From NCBI GenBank assembly GCA_027625915.1, contig JANTQA010000021.1:3472001-3536000 (forward strand): a DNA stretch of 64,000 nt. The letters run 5' to 3'. This stretch comes from Anaeramoeba flamelloides (taxonomy: Eukaryota > Metamonada > Anaeramoebidae). The position numbers and the translations under genes were made by a program. Each line of letters starts with the position of its first letter. Position 1 is the stretch's first letter. A model generated the notes under the pieces. It searched no databases. It had not been told where the DNA came from and was given only the letters and a program-made list of their open reading frames with translations. Positions 60,440-64,000 of this stretch are shown here, piece after piece.

Positions 60440-60735
60440 CTGTTGTTGATATTCTCTACTTATAAATTTTGTTCATGTGAATTGCCAAAAATTTCCTATT
60501 TACAAAGAGAAGAAGAAAAGAATACATTTTTCATTTAGATCAAATTTTTTTTTTTGATTTTTTTAAGAAAAGGAAATTAAAAATGGATAACTCATCCATG
60601 AAAACCGGTCAAAATTTTAAAATATTTTATTGTTGATATTCTCTATTTATAAATTTTGTTGATCTGAATTGCCAAAAAATTAGGATTTACCAAGAGAAGA
60701 AATAAAATTTTTTGAAAGAGATCAATTTTTTTCTC
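60440..60735 (+). repeat. Direct duplication of ~105 bp
   Basis: TTGTTGATATTCTCTACTTA...GAATTGCCAAAAATTTCC at 60440 recurs as TTGTTGATATTCTCTATTTA...GAATTGCCAAAAAATTAG at 60630, followed in both by AAGAGAAGAA and AGATCAA. Confidence 0.75.
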
Positions 60736-61315
60736 TGTTTTTATAAAAAAGAAAAAATTTGAATTCATTTTATTTTTTACAGATTAAAATTTTTTTTTAC
60801 TTTGTTAATTTCCATTTCTTTCATTATTACATGATAAATTGTCTTTATTGTCAGGAATATTTAGGTTAAGAATTTTTTTTTTCTTTTTTGAGATAATTGC
60901 TTTGGTTAACCAAAACAAAAGTTTATAGAGACTGATTGAAAAATAATTTTATTTTTTTAAGAGATAGTTATAATCATTATAGATTTAAAGGTGATTTACA
61001 AATTATATTAAGAAATTCTGTTCTTTTTATATAATGAAATTTGTTTTTTACAAATAAAACAAAATTTTTTAAAGATATTTGGGAATGTAGTCTTTTTATC
61101 TTCGAAATTCACAATCAATTCTTTATTGACTGGATATTTAAATTCTTTGACTAATTTTTATCAAGATTCTTGTTAATAAGACCAAACAATTTGTAAAAAA
61201 AATTTTTCAAAATGGAAATTTTTTTTGAATTTTTTTTTTATATTTGGAAAAAAGAAAACAACATTTTTCAAACTTTAAAGAAAAAAAAAAAAAAATTGTT
61301 TCTTTTTTTTTTTTT

Positions 61316-61500
61316 TTTATTGAGGAGGAAGTGTAGATTTCACTCTAAGTACCCTTTTACTTAAATTCCCTTTCAGAAATTTAATCGTAAAATCATAGAT
61401 TTCACGATTATTAATTAACGAAAATAATTTTAAGCTATCATAATTTAAAATTAGTTCATTAAAATTTAATTCTTTTAACAAAAAAATACTTTCTTAATAG
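61316..61500 (+). repeat. Repeat B, uninterrupted copy
   Basis: GGAAGTGTAGATTTCACTCT, CCCTTTTACTTAAATTCCCT, CGTAAAATCATAGATTTCAC and TTAAAATTAGTTCATTAAAA run without a break. This copy shows what the empty site of the A insertion at 14041 looked like. Confidence 0.75.
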
Positions 61501-61673
61501 ATCTGAATTTAATTGATAAAATTTTGTTAGAATTATATCAAAATATTTATTTATTGAATCACCTATACCACAATCATTTTTTTTTGTTGGTATTTGAATT
61601 GAACTATTAATAATGGTGGTCAAAACCAAAATATTTATTTTTTTTCCAAACCCAAAACTTTACAATATAGATA

Positions 61674-62102
61674 TATTGATAAAAATTTGAAAAGTAAAAT
61701 AGTTAAAAAAGGGTATTTTTTTTTAATTTGGGGCCATATTGAAAACGAAAAGTAAAATAAATTAATAGAAAAAATAAATCAACTTGAAATAATAATTCAT
61801 TTTAGAATTTATAATTAAATCAACAAAAAAAAATTCAAATCTACTTTCATATACAATTATTAGATTAGTTTTTAGATATAAAAAAAGTAAATTATTTCAA
61901 TAAATTTTGTATGATTGATCATTCAAAGAAAATCCATTCCCTAATGATAGTAATGAAAAAAATTTTGATATGTTTAATCCTCCATTTTTTTTAACCTATT
62001 ATTTTTTCTTTAATTAATTGATCATACTTTTTATTTTCCATAAGGTTTCCAATTAAAAAAAAATATTTAACTTTTTTTTCTGTTTCACTTTTTAACCAAT
62101 AG
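61674..62102. mobile_element. Tourist/Harbinger-like MITE, degraded copy 3
   Basis: The right end reads inward CTATTGGTTAAAAAGTGAAA with TTTTAATTGGAAACC further in. The left end (TATTGATAAAAATTTGAAAA and GAAAACGAAAAGTAAAATAA) matches only loosely. Same layout and length as copies 1 and 2, clearly the oldest of the three. Confidence 0.55.
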
Positions 62103-63522
62103 AAAAATTATTTTCAAGAATAAACTTATTTTTTAATAAAAATAAACGGTATTTTTTTAGTTTTTATATTAAAAATATGTTAAATTATGAGATCCCAAAA
62201 TATATTTAAATTAATAAATTAATTCGCTGAGGTTAACTGGCTAATTTAATCAACTTAGACATAAATAACAAAAAATGTTCTCAATAAGATTTTCTTTTTA
62301 TTTTGTAAAATTGTTCTAAAATAAAATTCATAATAAAGTTCTTAATTTTTTTTTAATTTTTTTTTCTTTTATTTCTAGCGGAAAAACAAATATTGTTAGA
62401 GCCTAGAACCAGTTATTTAAATAGTAATGGTTTTTTATAATAGATAAATTCAATTTATAAAAATATTATTTTTAAAAATTTGATTTTGAATGTGCCAATA
62501 ATTCTGAAATGGAGTTTATATTATATTTCAGTGAGTGTTTTGGTGGCTCCAATGCCTTAATCAAGTATTTGCATTATTCAATTTTTGAAAAATTTCATTG
62601 AAAGAAATTATGCCCATTTCCATTTTTTACATTATATGTAGCAGATTTAGCTAAGGCATATCTTCCACCATCATATTTATAAAAAATCTCATCATATATT
62701 TGGTTAAAGAAATTTTTTTAAAAATACAGTTTCTCAGAAACACTGGTCAGTTAAAATTTAAAAAATTCCCTTCTCCCTTAAGGTTTACAATCCATGAAAT
62801 TTGAAAGTAAAAAACTATCTTCTATAAGTCGAGGAAACTTGTTTTTTTGTTCTTATATTCTAGATCTTGGAATTTATCTTAATATGATGAGGAGTTTACT
62901 CCTCTTAAAAACATATATTAATTTTTTTTTTTTTCTGAAATCCGAATTGAAGTTTGTAAGACTTTTAGATTGGCTGGATCGATAGTGAAAAAAAATGTGT
63001 TTTGTAGGTTGTTGATTGAAATTTTTAATTAGATTTGGTTTTATTTAGTACTTTTAAAAACAATAATTTTATTCATTTAGTTAATTAAAAAAAAGTAAAT
63101 CAAATTTTTCTTCTACAAACCAAAAATCTAATTTGTTTATGACTTGCGATATATTAGTCTTACATTCTTCTAATTGGATTTTGGAAAGAAAAAAAAAATA
63201 AATAGATAAAAATCGACATTTTGAATCATTATTTTAACCCACACCAAGAACAAGATCAATCAGATAAGAACCAAACTAACAAGCAACAACACTCAACTGA
63301 AGAAAATCTTATTTCAAATTTCAGAGAATGTAAACCTTAAGATTTTAAGCATCAAACCTTAAATCTTAAACTTCTATATTTTCAAAGAACTGACGATTTC
63401 CTTGGTTTGAGTTTTAAATTTGGAACTTTGAAAAGATTAAGATGTCAAAGACAATTTTATGGGAATTAAAATCTTTTTACTGATTTGAGTTTTATTTTTT
63501 TATTTTTTAGATCTTCATAAAA

Positions 63523-63802
63523 ATGGGTAAAAGAGTAAGAACTCAACGTAAAGGAAGCGGAACTGTCTTTAGAGCACACACACATCATAGAAAGGGAGCA
63601 GCAAAACTTAGATCTTTAGATCGAGTCGAAAAAAGAGGTTATATCAGAGGTGTAGTACACAACATTATTCACGATCCAGGTAGATCTGCACCACTTGCTG
63701 TTGTTCATTTCAAAAGTGTTCTTGGAAACAAAAAACAAAAAGAACTTTTCATTGCCACTGAAGGAATGTATTCAGGACAATTTATTTTCTGTGGTAAAAC
63801 TG
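63523..63802 (+). CDS. RPL8: Ribosomal protein uL2 (RPL8), first coding exon, partial
   Basis: Cytosolic large-subunit protein near the peptidyl-transferase centre. The exon encodes [40 protein letters not shown], then [19 protein letters not shown] and [19 protein letters not shown], aligning without gaps to the N-terminal ~93 residues of eukaryotic RPL8. It ends at a GTAAGT donor (63803), phase 1; the remaining ~160 residues lie beyond the window. TTTTTTAG at 63503-63510 followed by ATCTTCATAAAA and the ATG indicates a 5' UTR intron. The exon is much less AT-rich than its flanks, as expected for a highly expressed gene. Confidence 0.96.
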
Positions 63803-64000
63803 GTAAGTTTAAATTTTAATCTGAACAGTTTTTATTTTTCTTTTTACTTGAGGAATTTTATTTTTTTTTCTATTTGCTTTTAAATTTTTTTTAATTTTTT
63901 TTTTTTTGCTTTTCTTTTCTTTTTGATCTTGATCACAATTTTTCCAATTCTATAATCAACCAAAACGAATTGAAAACTTCTTTCGTTTTAAACACTAACA
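63803..64000 (+). other. RPL8 intron, start only
   Basis: Begins GTAAGT; continues past the window end with poly-T runs. No acceptor is needed inside the window. Confidence 0.8.

Larger units (their letters stand above)
60221..63522. other. Intergenic region upstream of RPL8
   Basis: Contains a ~105-bp direct duplication (60440-60550 and 60630-60735), repeat B (61316-61500), a third, degraded Tourist-like MITE (61674-62102), and a probable 5' UTR intron end at 63510 just before the RPL8 start. A 63-codon frame at 62794 has no protein character. Confidence 0.65.

Noticed and set aside
62794-62985. 63-codon plus-strand frame upstream of RPL8
   Set aside because: Not similar to anything, AT-driven composition, no splice link to RPL8.

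Overview
This is nuclear DNA from a very AT-rich, intron-bearing protist. The evidence is GT-AG introns, a eukaryotic gene set (neurobeachin/LRBA, mitochondrial-type 24 kDa complex I subunit, SLC35F6, site-2 protease, uL2/RPL8), stop codons of the standard code, and long Asn-, Lys- and Glu-rich tracts inside proteins. An anaerobic amoeba such as Anaeramoeba would fit the style (low-complexity proteins, NuoE with a presequence in a possible hydrogenosome setting), but this is inference; nothing here fixes the lineage.

Layout. On the minus strand, 750-21335 holds one giant neurobeachin/LRBA-type BEACH gene. I model it as six exons coding about 3,658 residues, three of its introns being 2.8-3.7 kb. 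A repeat-rich gene desert follows (21.3-28.1 kb). On the plus strand come a small ER-type membrane protein that looks like CLCC1/MCLC (28095-29039), a two-exon NuoE/NDUFV2 gene with a classic presequence on its own exon (32353-33136), and a three-exon SLC35F6-like transporter (39086-42742). A Lys/Ser-rich hypothetical gene lies on the minus strand (48386-50363) with an apparent frame change in a poly-A tract. Then come a two-exon site-2 protease (55285-60220) with a 3.3 kb intron and an altered third zinc-ligand motif, and the first coding exon of ribosomal protein uL2/RPL8 (63523-63802), which runs out of the window.

The genes form no operon or evident pathway. A loose theme is endomembrane biology: BEACH trafficking scaffold, CLCC1-like ER protein, S2P in the Golgi, SLC35F6 in endolysosomal or mitochondrial membranes.

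The space between genes and inside the large introns is filled with small non-autonomous DNA elements. They include a Tourist/Harbinger-like MITE family with 3-bp TWA target duplications (three copies), a family (A) that sits against (TA)n tracts and is once nested inside another repeat (B), a ~420-bp family (C) in at least five copies, a ~1.15-kb diverged duplication (D), a GCCGTA hairpin family (E), and several single foldback elements. Apart from one weak Tc1-like helix-turn-helix fragment I see no transposase, and no retroelement, CRISPR, rRNA or tRNA. I found no clearly new multi-gene system; the best leads are the modified S2P, the CLCC1-like gene and the repeat families.
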